Source: Proteiniclasticum aestuarii
GTDB taxonomy: Bacteria > Bacillota > Clostridia > Clostridiales > Clostridiaceae
Assembly: GCF_017368455.1 (NCBI RefSeq)
Contig: NZ_JAFNJU010000010.1
Location: 100,106-164,105 of the forward strand
DNA length: 64,000 nt
Direction: 5' to 3'
Under the pieces are notes generated by a model. That model made no database searches, had not been told where the DNA came from, and was given only the letters and a program-made list of their open reading frames with translations. The position numbers and the translations under genes were made by a program. Shown here one piece after another: positions 54,101 to 62,677 of the stretch (positions are counted from its first letter, which is position 1; each line of letters begins with the position of its first letter).

Positions 54101-56413
54101 TCACTGGTTCTGATTTTTCCAGTCCCGAAGGGGTAGCCATTCCTCCGGCAGAAGATGTTTGTACTGCGCCCAGGAATAGCGAAGATCCATGAGCAGCACA
54201 AGCCCCTGATCCGTTTCAGAGCGGATCACCCTGCCTGCCGCCTGCAGTACGCGATTGATGCCCGGATAGATATACGCATACTCAAATCCCAGATTATCCC
54301 TGGCGAAATAATCCTTTATAAGATCTCTTTCATAAGACACCTGAGGATAACCCACGCCGACAACTGAAGTACCGATGAGCGCTTCGCCCGCCAGATCGAT
54401 CCCTTCTGAAAAAATCCCCCCTAAAACCATGAACGCCACAAAGCTCTTCTCTCTTTCCGCATAAAACAGTGACAGCACCTCATCTCTTTCTTTTTCACCC
54501 AGACTTGGTTCCTGGATATAGGTTTCAAAGAAATCACCATACTTCTCCATGAATATTTCGTGAACATCACGCATATACTTATAGGATGGAAAAAAGGCGA
54601 TGTAGTTCCCTTTTTTTCCGCTGACCATTTTATGGATGTTCTCACTGATGCCCGAGAAACTCTCCTCTCTCTTTCTGTACCGTGTATCGATGCCTCTGTC
54701 CAGATAGACCTGGAGATTCTCCTTCGGAAAAGGAGAACCCAGCGTTTTTCTGTAATCCGCCTCTTCTCCCCCAAGAACATCAAAATAATAACTCATTGGG
54801 GACAAGGTGGCGGAGAACAGGATGGAGGCCTTGGCTCGTTTGAAGACATCAATGAGCAGATCTCTAGGGTAGACGCAGAAAAGCTTGATGATCACATTGG
54901 ATCCGCTGTTTTCCTCATAGGTCACATACCCGTCATTGTAGAGTTCAGCTATATTAAGGAAGCTGTTCACCGCAAAGAAGAGATCCAGAATCTTTTCCCT
55001 TCCTTCAAAATCCTCTCTGACTTCCTTCTGGAAGATCTCAAATGCCATGAGAAAATCCTTCAGCGTGAAGATCAGGTCATCGGAAACACCGAAATAGTGC
55101 TGCTTTCCGCCCTTTTCCTCCAGCACTTTCCTGATTTCTATGAACTTCTTGTTGACCTTTGTCAGAGAGCGTTTCAGATAGGAGAACTTCTCCCCGGCTT
55201 TCTTCGCTTCCATGACCATATCTTTGGTCAGAAGCGCAGAGTACATGTCTCTGGATCTGTCCACAAGATTATGGGCTTCATCCACAAGAAAAATATAGTT
55301 TTCCCGGACATCCACAAAGAATCTTCTCAGATAGACCCTTGGATCGAACACATAGTTGTAATCACAGATGATGAGATCACTGAAATAGGAGAGATCCAGA
55401 GAAAGCTCAAAAGGACAGACTCTGTACTTTCTGGCATAGGAGAGAATCATCTCTTTGGAGTAGCTGCTCTCCTTCTTCAGAATGTCCAGTATGCATGCAT
55501 TGATCCGGTCATAGTGACCTTCCGCGAAGGTGCATTTGTCGGGATTGCAGTTCACCTCATCATTGAGACAGACCTTTTCCTTGCTGGTGATGGTGAGAAA
55601 CTTCACGCTGCCGCCCTTGTTTCTTATGATCTCCACCGCTTCCTCCGCTACGGTCTTCAGGGTTCCCTTTGCAGTGAGATAAAAGATCCGGTCCGCCTCC
55701 CCTTCTCCTATGGCTTTCACCGCCGGAAACAGGGTGGATATGGTTTTCCCGATGCCTGTGGGTGCTTTCGCGAAGAGCTTGCCGCCCTGCCGGAGCGTCC
55801 GATACACATCCACAGCCAGCTCTCTCTGGCCGGTTCTGTAGTTCAGGAATGGGAATTTCAGCTCCTTCAGAGATTCGTTTCTCTCCTTTTTCCATCTGGC
55901 ATCTTCTCTCACATACTGCAGATACTCTTCTATGGTCTCCGTCACAAAGGTCTTCAGCTCTTCGTAGGTGAAGGTTTTTTCAAAGGTTTTGGAAACCTCC
56001 GTATCCAGATTGAAATAGGTGAGCAGCAGCAGGATATTCTCCGTCTTATGCTCTTCCATATACATGAATCCGTAGAACATCACCTGAGCCCAGTAGAGCC
56101 TGTTGAAGTCCTCATCCACATCTTCCAGCGGTGTATAGGTGGACTTGATTTCCTCAATGTAGCTGCCTCTGACCATCCCGTCTGCTCGGCCGTCCACTGT
56201 GAAGCGTATGTCCTCAAAGAGAATTTCATACTTCAGGTACTGTTCCTTTTCATAGGAAGCATTCTCCTTCTGTCTGTCCTTCTGAATCTTCACATGGGCA
56301 CGGGTGCCTTCTTCCATTCTCTGGGGACTCGCCCCCATGGTCGAAGAAACAATATCCCCATATCGATGGACGAATTCTATTATATTTCTAACAGATATCT
56401 TAATATCAATCAT
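54101..56413 (-). CDS. PD-(D/E)XK nuclease-XPD/DinG-type helicase fusion
   Basis: A 770-residue protein. An N-terminal Cas4/RecB-type nuclease domain (about 1-170) shows H40, D78 and E88-I-K90 with Q110 (motif YWAQVMFYG). The helicase follows: Walker A APTGIGKT (K223), four cysteines suited to an iron-sulfur cluster (C282, C289, C294, C333), DEAH box VDEAH (378-381) and motif VI VLQAAGRVIRS. DinG/XPD helicases move 5'-3' on single strands and resolve R-loops and other structures; the nuclease may trim ends. GGAG precedes the ATG. Transcribed alone. Such fusions occur in Firmicutes but are little studied. Confidence 0.9.
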   Translation of the reverse strand: MIDIKISVRNIIEFVHRYGDIVSSTMGASPQRMEEGTRAHVKIQKDRQKENASYEKEQYLKYEILFEDIRFTVDGRADGMVRGSYIEEIKSTYTPLEDVDEDFNRLYWAQVMFYGFMYMEEHKTENILLLLTYFNLDTEVSKTFEKTFTYEELKTFVTETIEEYLQYVREDARWKKERNESLKELKFPFLNYRTGQRELAVDVYRTLRQGGKLFAKAPTGIGKTISTLFPAVKAIGEGEADRIFYLTAKGTLKTVAEEAVEIIRNKGGSVKFLTITSKEKVCLNDEVNCNPDKCTFAEGHYDRINACILDILKKESSYSKEMILSYARKYRVCPFELSLDLSYFSDLIICDYNYVFDPRVYLRRFFVDVRENYIFLVDEAHNLVDRSRDMYSALLTKDMVMEAKKAGEKFSYLKRSLTKVNKKFIEIRKVLEEKGGKQHYFGVSDDLIFTLKDFLMAFEIFQKEVREDFEGREKILDLFFAVNSFLNIAELYNDGYVTYEENSGSNVIIKLFCVYPRDLLIDVFKRAKASILFSATLSPMSYYFDVLGGEEADYRKTLGSPFPKENLQVYLDRGIDTRYRKREESFSGISENIHKMVSGKKGNYIAFFPSYKYMRDVHEIFMEKYGDFFETYIQEPSLGEKERDEVLSLFYAEREKSFVAFMVLGGIFSEGIDLAGEALIGTSVVGVGYPQVSYERDLIKDYFARDNLGFEYAYIYPGINRVLQAAGRVIRSETDQGLVLLMDLRYSWAQYKHLLPEEWLPLRDWKNQNQ

Positions 56414-56451
56414 AATAACTCCAAGTTGATTTCTATCCTTTTATGATATGA

Positions 56452-56460
56452 ATTATACCA
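56452..56460 (-). promoter_or_regulatory. Extended -10 promoter of the helicase gene
   Basis: Minus strand TGGTATAAT about 40 bases upstream of the ATG. Confidence 0.5.
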
Positions 56461-56527
56461 TTAAACAGTGCTGAATACAGTCTGAAATGAACAATGTTGG
56501 TCCGCCTCAGGCACAAGGCGCAGAAAG

Positions 56528-56549
56528 CAAAAAAGTCCCTTTCGGGACT
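56528..56549 (-). terminator. Terminator after the YvrJ gene
   Basis: AGTCCC-GAAA-GGGACT hairpin with a stable GNRA-type loop, then a U run on the minus strand. Confidence 0.88.
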
Positions 56550-56563
56550 CTCTTAAGGGTCTG

Positions 56564-56707
56564 CTACAGTGATTTTTCAAGTGCACCGCTGAGCTTGTTG
56601 ATACTGATGGTCAGATTCTCCATCTTGCCTTCAATCCTCGTCAGAAGATAAATGGCAATGACCATGGGAAATCCGATGTTGGCACAGGCATCAATGAGTA
56701 CTTCCAT
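56564..56707 (-). CDS. YvrJ family small membrane protein
   Basis: A 47-residue protein. It begins MEVLIDACANIGFPMVIAIY and ends in NLTISINKLSGALEKSL: one N-terminal transmembrane helix, a positively charged turn (LTRIEGKME) and a C-terminal amphipathic helix, the pattern of the YvrJ family. Function unknown, although YvrJ genes are often beside DUF1659/DUF2922 genes (present here at 48.1-48.6 kb, separated). A GGGGTGAG site precedes the ATG and a terminator follows the stop. It lies 50 bases downstream of the DUF1836 gene and may be co-transcribed. Confidence 0.85.
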   Translation of the reverse strand: MEVLIDACANIGFPMVIAIYLLTRIEGKMENLTISINKLSGALEKSL

Positions 56708-56757
56708 ATTTCTCACCCCATAGCTAACTATGCATCCTACAGGTGAAGCAGCGAAGA

Positions 56758-57336
56758 TTAATTGATCAGTTCCTTTGCCGTATTCTTGATGAAGCTGGCT
56801 TTCGCCACCAGTGCGAGCACTGAGATGAAGATGAAGATTCTTTCCTTGTCCTCTTCTCTGATGTTCAGCTCATCCACATATCCTCTTAACTTCTTTTCAT
56901 CAATGATGAGATTGGAAGTTGATTTGGCCTGATTCTTCTGGATTTCATAGAATAGCGCATAGGCGGTTTCCCAGGAGATGATGTCATCTTCACGATTGTT
57001 GATGTCATTGAAAGCCAGATTGAACACTTTCTTGATCTCCTCCGTGCTGAGAACCGGTCTCATATAGCTGACGAAAACCAGCTGAATCAGATGGATATTG
57101 GTGTATCCCTTCTTTTTCCCCTGATGGGGCTTGGCGATGACATCGCTTTTTATGTAATTCTGTATGATATTGATGGTGTAGGTCTCATCATTGAACAGGT
57201 CTTCCAGAAATTCAATGACCTGAGACAGAAACAGATCATATTTGGGGAAATCCTTTAAAGGCAGAATACTGCTTTTAGCTTTCACCTTCACGGAATCCTC
57301 AATACTGATCGCTGTAGGGTCCTTCTGATCGCTCAT
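56758..57336 (-). CDS. DUF1836 family protein
   Basis: A 192-residue cytoplasmic protein of the DUF1836 family. The first part (about 20-105, with YTINIIQNYIKSDVIAKPHQGKKKGYTN) looks like a MerR-type winged helix and the rest is helical, ending in a hydrophobic stretch (IFIFISVLALVAKASF). A DNA-binding role is plausible from the helix-turn-helix-like start but unproven; no target is known. AAGGATG precedes the ATG, and a consensus promoter lies upstream. Confidence 0.85.
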   Translation of the reverse strand: MSDQKDPTAISIEDSVKVKAKSSILPLKDFPKYDLFLSQVIEFLEDLFNDETYTINIIQNYIKSDVIAKPHQGKKKGYTNIHLIQLVFVSYMRPVLSTEEIKKVFNLAFNDINNREDDIISWETAYALFYEIQKNQAKSTSNLIIDEKKLRGYVDELNIREEDKERIFIFISVLALVAKASFIKNTAKELIN

Positions 57337-57372
57337 ACATTCACATCCTTATTTAACACTTACTTTAACTTT

Positions 57373-57401
57373 ATTATATGTTAATAAATACCATATATCA
57401 A
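57373..57401 (-). promoter_or_regulatory. Promoter of the DUF1836 gene
   Basis: Minus strand TTGATA (57396-57401), 17 bases, TATAAT (57373-57378). Confidence 0.75.
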
Positions 57402-57469
57402 ACATTTTCAGTGTTCTTTCACGTTCTGTCCTATTGCGCACATCTATTGATGCTTAGGATGCAGATGCC

Positions 57470-58309
57470 CTACAGATCAAGGCTTTCTTTATAGACCTCT
57501 TTCTTGGGAATACCTCTCAGCTCCGCCACTTTTTTCACTGCCTCTTTCTTGGTGAGCCCTTCCTCCATCACTTCCAGAATATGTTCCTTTATGGACAGAT
57601 GTATAAAGCCTTCTTCCCGCTCCATCTGAATCTCCTCCTGTGACTTTCCTGCAACCACCAGAACAAACTCTCCCTTGGGCTGTTTGTCTTCGAAGCACTT
57701 CAGCACTTCACTGACGGTGCCTCTCAGATGCTCTTCATAAAGTTTCGTCAGTTCTCGTGAAAGGGAAATCCTGCGGTCTCCAAATACTTCACGTACTGCT
57801 TCCAGTGTATCCAGAATCCGATGAGGTGCTTCATAGAAGATCAGCGTCTCTTCTCTTTCCTTGAGAAGCGCGAGCTCATCTCTCTTTTTCTTCTTCGCCT
57901 TGTCCAGAAATCCGATAAAGGTGAATCGTCTGGTATCCAGGCCCGAGGAAACCAGTGCATTGATGAGGGCAGAGGGTCCAGGCAGGACGTTCACTTCAAT
58001 ACCCCTTTCAATGGCCTTCTTCACAATGATCTCACCCGGATCCGAAATGCCCGGCATGCCGGCATCTGTCACCAGCGCGATGTTTTCTCCCCCTTCCACC
58101 TTGTCCAGAATGAAAGCGGACGCTTCCATCTCATTGTGTTCCCGGTAGCTTATGAGCGGTTTTCTGATTTCATATCGGTTCAAAAGCTTCGCTGTGACCC
58201 TGGTATCCTCACAGGCAATGCGGTCCACTTCACCAAGGACCTCCAGCACCCGGAATGAGATATCCTTCAGATTCCCGATGGGGGTCGGTACCATATACAG
58301 TTTCGTCAT
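57470..58309 (-). CDS. rsmI: 16S rRNA (cytidine(1402)-2'-O)-methyltransferase
   Basis: RsmI methylates the ribose of C1402 in the 16S decoding centre using SAM. The 279-residue protein has the tetrapyrrole-methylase fold with the N-terminal VPTPIGNLKDIS, the ACEDTRVT and VTDAGMPGISDPG motifs, and GRASAL-like LPGPSALINALVSSG. The ATG overlaps the upstream trmN6 stop by four bases (ATGA), so the two RNA modification enzymes are translationally coupled. Confidence 0.97.
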   Translation of the reverse strand: MTKLYMVPTPIGNLKDISFRVLEVLGEVDRIACEDTRVTAKLLNRYEIRKPLISYREHNEMEASAFILDKVEGGENIALVTDAGMPGISDPGEIIVKKAIERGIEVNVLPGPSALINALVSSGLDTRRFTFIGFLDKAKKKKRDELALLKEREETLIFYEAPHRILDTLEAVREVFGDRRISLSRELTKLYEEHLRGTVSEVLKCFEDKQPKGEFVLVVAGKSQEEIQMEREEGFIHLSIKEHILEVMEEGLTKKEAVKKVAELRGIPKKEVYKESLDL

Positions 58310-59049
58310 CTTCTATCATCTCCATAAATTCTTCTGATTTCATCTGAATAGGTTCCGTCTTCATTGTACACATAAAGGGGCGCTTCCACCTTGAGAAAGG
58401 CTCCTCCATCTCTCACGCCTTCCACCAGAACCATGGTGGGTGCTTTCTTTGTATTGGGATAGACCATTCTCATCCGCTTGGGTTCAATTCTGTACTTTCT
58501 CATGAGCGTCAGGATATCCGCAAGCCGCTCCGGTCTGTGGATCATATAGAACCTTCCCTGATCCCTGAGAACGGTTCTTGCTCCTCGGATCACATCTTCC
58601 AGATTCAGTGTGACCTCATGCCTTGCAATGGTCAAAGCATCCTTTTCATTGATGATACCGCTGTTCTCCTTCTTATAGGGAGGATTCACCGTGACCACAT
58701 CGAACCGGGGCAGGCTCTTCAGCAGCGTCTCATCTCTGACGTCTCCCTTGAGGATCTTCACCCGATCTTCAATGTGATTAAGCTGCACGCTTCTCATGGC
58801 CATTTCCGCGAACTCATCCTGAAGCTCAATGCCCGTGATCTGCCGGGCATGACTTTTTCCATACAGAAGAATCGGAAGAATGCCCGTACCCGTGCAGAAA
58901 TCCATCACCAGATCCTTTTTCTTCACCCTGGCGAAATCCGACAGAAGCACAGCATCCACACCGAATCGGAATCCCTTTTCCTTCTGTATGATTTTAAGGC
59001 CGTCTCTCTCCAGATCTTCCAATGTCTCCCCTGGCAGTAACTCACTCAT
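58306..59049 (-). CDS. tRNA1(Val) A37 N6-methyltransferase family protein (TrmN6)
   Basis: A 247-residue SAM-dependent methyltransferase. SAM loop VMDFCTGTGILPILL (about 50-64), acidic motif GIELQDEF, and the NPPY tetrapeptide typical of N6-adenine methyltransferases (VTVNPPYKKE). Close to the YabB/TrmN6 family that modifies A37 of tRNA1Val, though Firmicutes members are less studied. In Firmicutes it is regularly beside rsmI, as here with a four-base overlap. Confidence 0.9.
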   Translation of the reverse strand: MSELLPGETLEDLERDGLKIIQKEKGFRFGVDAVLLSDFARVKKKDLVMDFCTGTGILPILLYGKSHARQITGIELQDEFAEMAMRSVQLNHIEDRVKILKGDVRDETLLKSLPRFDVVTVNPPYKKENSGIINEKDALTIARHEVTLNLEDVIRGARTVLRDQGRFYMIHRPERLADILTLMRKYRIEPKRMRMVYPNTKKAPTMVLVEGVRDGGAFLKVEAPLYVYNEDGTYSDEIRRIYGDDRR

Positions 59050-59158
59050 AATAAACCCACTTTCGATCTTTTCTCATATTCTCTTACATTTTATAGGCAA
59101 ACGGAGACGAATACAAGAAAGCACTTTCATCCAATCCATTGCCCGCTCCCTGCTATGG

Positions 59159-59187
59159 GTGAAACTGAGCTGAAAATAGGGTATAAT
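59159..59187 (+). promoter_or_regulatory. Promoter of the PAP2-HAD unit
   Basis: GTGAAA (59159-59164), 17 bases, TATAAT (59182-59187), about 32 bases upstream of the PAP2 start. Confidence 0.6.
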
Positions 59188-59219
59188 ATCTTACATATCT
59201 ATAGGCGAGTGAGGAAATT

Positions 59220-59738
59220 ATGATAGAGAAAATCAGAAACTGGGATGAACGCATTGTCATCTATATCAATCAGAAGATCAAAAGAAAATCCCTGGACTAC
59301 TTTTTTGTTGCTGCAACGTACATGGGATCGGATGTTTTCGCCATAGGATTCATCCTGGCCTTCCTTTTTCTTCCTGTAAGCAAGATCAATGACTTTGCCC
59401 TATACGCTGCCGCTGCACTGATACTCTCTTCCATCACCGTGGGGATTCTGAAGAACACCATCCGAAGAAAAAGACCCTTCGAGACCATCATTGAACTGAA
59501 GAGTCTCAAAATCGGTGTGGACCAGTTTTCCTTTCCATCAGGGCACACCACTGCAGCTTTCTGCCTGGCAGTGACTTCGGCACTGGTGACAAACGGTCAT
59601 GTGGCATCCACCGCCTACCTTGTGCTGGCGCTTCTTGTGGCGCTGTCAAGGGTTTATCTTGGCGTACACTATCCATCCGATGTCGTCGCAGGTGGTGTCA
59701 TCGGAAGTTTCTTTGCACTGGCAGTGCATCTGTTTTAG
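59220..59738 (+). CDS. PAP2 family membrane phosphatase
   Basis: A 172-residue membrane phosphatase with five transmembrane helices. All three catalytic motifs of the PAP2 superfamily are present: KNTIRRKRP (KxxxxxxRP), PSGH in SFPSGHTTAAF, and SRVYLGVHYPSD (SRxxxxxHxxxD). Members dephosphorylate lipid phosphates, for instance undecaprenyl pyrophosphate in wall recycling or phosphatidic acid; the substrate cannot be fixed here. The HAD gene follows by 14 bases and is co-transcribed. Confidence 0.92.
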   Translation: MIEKIRNWDERIVIYINQKIKRKSLDYFFVAATYMGSDVFAIGFILAFLFLPVSKINDFALYAAAALILSSITVGILKNTIRRKRPFETIIELKSLKIGVDQFSFPSGHTTAAFCLAVTSALVTNGHVASTAYLVLALLVALSRVYLGVHYPSDVVAGGVIGSFFALAVHLF

Positions 59739-59752
59739 GAGGTTGTTTTTTT

Positions 59753-60412
59753 ATGTTTGATCAAATCAAAGGTGTCATTTTCGACATGGACGGAACGCTC
59801 ATTGATTCCATGTGGGTGTGGAGAAAAATCGATGAAGATTTCATTCTGAAACAGGGCATTGAAATGCTGCCCGAAGATCTCATGGGAAATATTTCCCACC
59901 TGAGTTTCCATGAAACAGCAGAGTATTTCAAAAGAGAATTCAGGCTGCCTGAATCCGTGGAGGATATCAAGAACCACTGGAACACGCAGGCAAAACATGA
60001 GTATACCCATAACGTCCTTCTCAAGGACAACGCGCTGGCTCTTCTTACGGCACTGAAAGCCAAAGGCATCAAAATGGCCATCGCCACCAGCTCCTCCAAG
60101 GAGCTTCTGGAGAATACCGTATCTTCCAAAGGCATCGCCCATTTCTTTGATGTCATCGTCACAACGGATATGGCCGGAAAAACCAAAGTGGAGCCGGATG
60201 TCTACCTTCTGGCCGCAAAGCTCATGGACATCGCCCCTGAAAGCATCGCGGTCTTTGAGGACATTCCAGCAGCCATGACCGGTGCAAAAAAGGCAGGCAT
60301 GAAGGTGTTCGGTGTCCATGATAAGTTCTCTGAAGACAAAAAAGAGGAGATTCTTGGCATCTGTCACACCTATATCGAGAATTTCGGAGAACTGCTTCCG
60401 CATCTTCTTTAA
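59753..60412 (+). CDS. HAD family hydrolase, phosphoglucomutase-like subfamily
   Basis: A 219-residue cytoplasmic HAD phosphatase/phosphomutase. Nucleophile D11 and acid D13 in VIFDMDGTLIDS, then a helical cap (about 17-85), motif II AIATSSSKE, motif III KTKVEPDVYLLA, and motif IV VFEDIPAAMTGAKKAG. The layout matches beta-phosphoglucomutase/PgmB-like and phosphonatase-like enzymes. No substrate-linked genes are adjacent, so beta-phosphoglucomutase activity (which would use sugar 1-phosphates from phosphorylases) is only a possibility. AGGAGG precedes the ATG. Confidence 0.87.
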   Translation: MFDQIKGVIFDMDGTLIDSMWVWRKIDEDFILKQGIEMLPEDLMGNISHLSFHETAEYFKREFRLPESVEDIKNHWNTQAKHEYTHNVLLKDNALALLTALKAKGIKMAIATSSSKELLENTVSSKGIAHFFDVIVTTDMAGKTKVEPDVYLLAAKLMDIAPESIAVFEDIPAAMTGAKKAGMKVFGVHDKFSEDKKEEILGICHTYIENFGELLPHLL

Positions 60413-60445
60413 AGGAGCGCTCCTGCTTTCATGGTGAAATGGCAC

Positions 60446-60492
60446 AAAAAAAACTCTTTCGAATCCATTGAAATGATTCGAAAGAGTTTTTC
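60446..60492. terminator. Bidirectional terminator, HAD gene / ppiC
   Basis: Perfect 16-bp arms (60450-60465 and 60475-60490), A/T runs at the base on both strands, between convergent genes. Confidence 0.92.
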
Positions 60493-60503
60493 CGTTTTCA
60501 GTG

Positions 60504-61256
60504 CTATTTCTTGTATTCCACAGGGAACTTTTCCTGAAGCTCCGTCATGAGCTTGGTGTAGTATTCCATCTGCTTGTCCTGAAGCATCTTGTTCATGACC
60601 TCATCCTTGACGTCTTCAAACTTCTGTGGCTCAGACCCCTTCTTTTCAGTGGTCTTGATGATGTGGTATCCGAACTGTGTGGATACCGGGCTCTTTGTCA
60701 TTTCTCCTTCGTTCATGGCAAAGGCCGCATCTTCGAATTCCTTGACCATCATGCCTCTTCCGAATTCTCCAAGGTCTCCACCCTGCTCCTTGGACGGACA
60801 GCTTGAATGTTCTCTAGCAGCATCTTCGAAGGAGATCTCCTCACTGATGATCTTTGTGATGAGCTCTTTTGCAAGATTCTCATCATCCACCAGGATATGA
60901 CTGGCTTTGATGCTTTCCTGTCCCTGATATCTTTCAGGATGCGCTTCGTATACTTCCTTAGCCTCATCCTCTTCGATGGTTATGGTTCCTAGAATCTTGT
61001 TCATGGTGAAGCTGTACTTGATGTCCTTCAGCGCCTGCTCTACCTGAGCCATGTACTGAGGATCGCTTTCCAGGCCAAGCTCTGTTCCGAAGGCGTTGAT
61101 CAGCTCCACGCTGACCAGCTGATCCAGCAGCTGCTTTCTGCCATATTCTGATTCAAAATAACTTCTTCTTTCTGGGGCTAATGAGGCAATGGTGCTGTCC
61201 AGGATCGCATCTGTGATTTCGATTCCGTTGACAGTTGCCAGTACTTTGTTTTCCAT
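60504..61256 (-). CDS. Peptidylprolyl isomerase, PpiC/parvulin type
   Basis: A 250-residue protein with a SurA-like helical N-terminal region (about 1-110) and a parvulin domain (about 112-212, with ASHILVDDENLA, SSCPSKEQGGDLGEFGRGMMVKEFE and FGYHIIK). Parvulins speed cis-trans isomerisation of prolyl bonds. There is no signal peptide or lipobox, so unlike PrsA it should act in the cytoplasm. AGGAG precedes the ATG. Confidence 0.93.
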   Translation of the reverse strand: MENKVLATVNGIEITDAILDSTIASLAPERRSYFESEYGRKQLLDQLVSVELINAFGTELGLESDPQYMAQVEQALKDIKYSFTMNKILGTITIEEDEAKEVYEAHPERYQGQESIKASHILVDDENLAKELITKIISEEISFEDAAREHSSCPSKEQGGDLGEFGRGMMVKEFEDAAFAMNEGEMTKSPVSTQFGYHIIKTTEKKGSEPQKFEDVKDEVMNKMLQDKQMEYYTKLMTELQEKFPVEYKK

Positions 61257-61289
61257 TTAATTTACTCCTTTTACAGTGAATTCTTTTCT

Positions 61290-61317
61290 ATCTTAACATA
61301 TTTCATAGGGATTACAA
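61290..61317 (-). promoter_or_regulatory. Promoter of the ppiC-like gene
   Basis: Minus strand TTGTAA (61312-61317), 16 bases, TAAGAT (61290-61295) with an extended TGT. Confidence 0.55.
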
Positions 61318-61381
61318 AACCATACCAATCATACTAAAGAAAGCTTATCTGCTTCTTAATTTTCAGTTCATACCTTCCCGC

Positions 61382-61387
61382 TATAAT
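61382..61387 (+). promoter_or_regulatory. Putative -10 box of bcp
   Basis: TATAAT about 35 bases upstream of the bcp start; the -35 region is poor. Confidence 0.45.
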
Positions 61388-61421
61388 ATAGAGATAATAA
61401 TATTTATAGGAGTGATCGATT

Positions 61422-61889
61422 TTGGTGAAACTACATGAAAAAGCCCCTGATTTTACGCTCATGGGCTCTGATGACAAGAACCATTCCCTTAGTGACTACA
61501 AAGGAAAAAAAGTGATTCTCTACTTTTATCCAAGAGACAATACCCCCGGATGCACGCTGGAAGCGGAAAGCTTCCGAGACCACAATGAGACTCTCAAGGG
61601 ACAGAATGCCGTGATCATCGGTGTCTCAAGAGACGACCTGGCGTCCCATGACAAGTTCATCACGAAACTGGATCTTCCCTTTGTCCTGCTTTCCGATGAG
61701 GATTCAGAAGTCTGCACTCTATATGATGTGCTCAAGGAAAAAAACATGTATGGAAAGAAATCCATCGGCATACAGAGAAGCACCTTCATCGTTGACGAAG
61801 AAGGCATCCTCATCTATGAGAACCGTAAGGTGAAGGCAGAGGGTCATGCAGAAGAAATCATCGAGTTCCTGAAAAGCAGAGAAGAGTAG
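61422..61889 (+). CDS. bcp: Thioredoxin-dependent peroxiredoxin (Bcp/PrxQ)
   Basis: A 155-residue peroxidase that reduces hydrogen and lipid hydroperoxides. The peroxidatic cysteine is C44 in YPRDNTPGCTLEAES, with the family threonine three residues before. The usual resolving cysteine five positions later is missing (glutamate there), leaving C98 (SEVCTLYDV) as the only other cysteine; it may act as an atypical partner or the enzyme may be 1-Cys. Start is TTG at 61422 (nine bases after AGGAG) or GTG at 61425. AlkD-like gene follows immediately. Confidence 0.95.
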   Translation: MVKLHEKAPDFTLMGSDDKNHSLSDYKGKKVILYFYPRDNTPGCTLEAESFRDHNETLKGQNAVIIGVSRDDLASHDKFITKLDLPFVLLSDEDSEVCTLYDVLKEKNMYGKKSIGIQRSTFIVDEEGILIYENRKVKAEGHAEEIIEFLKSREE

Positions 61890-61898
61890 GTGATCTGT

Positions 61899-62618
61899 TT
61901 GGAACAAGCACTTGATTTTGAAACGCTCATGAAAGAACTGGCGTCACTTGGAAAAGAACGCATAAAGAAAAGCTATATGGGAAGAGGCGCAAAAGAACCC
62001 CTCTTCGGCGTAGCCACAGGCGCTATGAAGCCTCTTTCAAAGAAAATCGGCATCAATCAGTCTCTGGCAGAAGAGCTCTACGCCACAGGAAACTTCGATG
62101 CCATGTATTTTGCCGGAATCATCGCGGATCCTGACGGCATGAGTGAAGAGGATTATGACAGATGGATGGATGCTGCCTATTTCTTCATGATCTCCGACTA
62201 CATCGTTGCTGTGACGCTTTCCGAATCTGACATCGCTCAGAAAGTGGCGGATCGCTGGATCAGAAGCGGGGAGGATCTTAAAATGTCTGGTGGCTACAGC
62301 TGCTACTGCTGGCTTCTCGGCAACCGGAAAGACAGCGAATTTGACAAAGAGAAGCTGCGCTCCATGATGCGGCATGTGAAAGAGACCATTCATGAAGCAC
62401 CTCAAAATGCGAAGAAAGCCATGGGGGAATTTCTCTATACCATGGCTCTATCCTATCTTCCTCTTCATGAGGAAGCCGTGGAGATTGCAGAGGAGCTGGG
62501 AGAAATCATGCTGATGAAAGATGAAAAGAATCCAAAGACCATCCATCCCATCGCTTCCATCCGTAAGGAGCTGGACCGGGGACGACTGGGATTCAAAAGA
62601 AAATATGTCCGGTGCTGA
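61899..62618 (+). CDS. DNA alkylation repair protein, AlkD-like
   Basis: About 239 residues, an all-helical HEAT-repeat protein of the DNA alkylation repair family (AlkC/AlkD), which removes positively charged alkylated bases. Conserved pieces: YMGRGAKEPLFGVATGAMKPL, ADPDGMSEEDYDRWMDAAYFFMISDYIV and WLLGNRKDSEF. Some members act on other substrates, so repair activity is inferred. The frame opens at a GTG overlapping AGGTGAT (61888-61894); the TTG at 61899 is better spaced. Co-transcribed with bcp, suggesting an oxidative/alkylation damage pair. Confidence 0.85.
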   Translation: MEQALDFETLMKELASLGKERIKKSYMGRGAKEPLFGVATGAMKPLSKKIGINQSLAEELYATGNFDAMYFAGIIADPDGMSEEDYDRWMDAAYFFMISDYIVAVTLSESDIAQKVADRWIRSGEDLKMSGGYSCYCWLLGNRKDSEFDKEKLRSMMRHVKETIHEAPQNAKKAMGEFLYTMALSYLPLHEEAVEIAEELGEIMLMKDEKNPKTIHPIASIRKELDRGRLGFKRKYVRC

Positions 62619-62634
62619 AAAAATATCTGGAACC

Positions 62635-62675
62635 ACAAGGAGAAGCTGAACTTAACCAGCTTCTCCTTGTTTTCC
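62635..62675. terminator. Bidirectional terminator, alkD-like / C39-like gene
   Basis: Perfect 14-bp arms (62635-62648 and 62657-62670) then TTTTCCCC on the plus strand, between convergent genes. Confidence 0.92.
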
Positions 62676-62677
62676 CC

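Noticed and set aside
54101..56413. A Cas4 gene of a CRISPR system
   Set aside because: The Cas4-like domain is fused to an XPD/DinG helicase and there are no cas genes or repeats in the window.
54560..56446. A 628-codon plus-strand frame opposite the helicase
   Set aside because: The minus-strand protein has intact nuclease, iron-sulfur and helicase motifs; the antisense frame has none.
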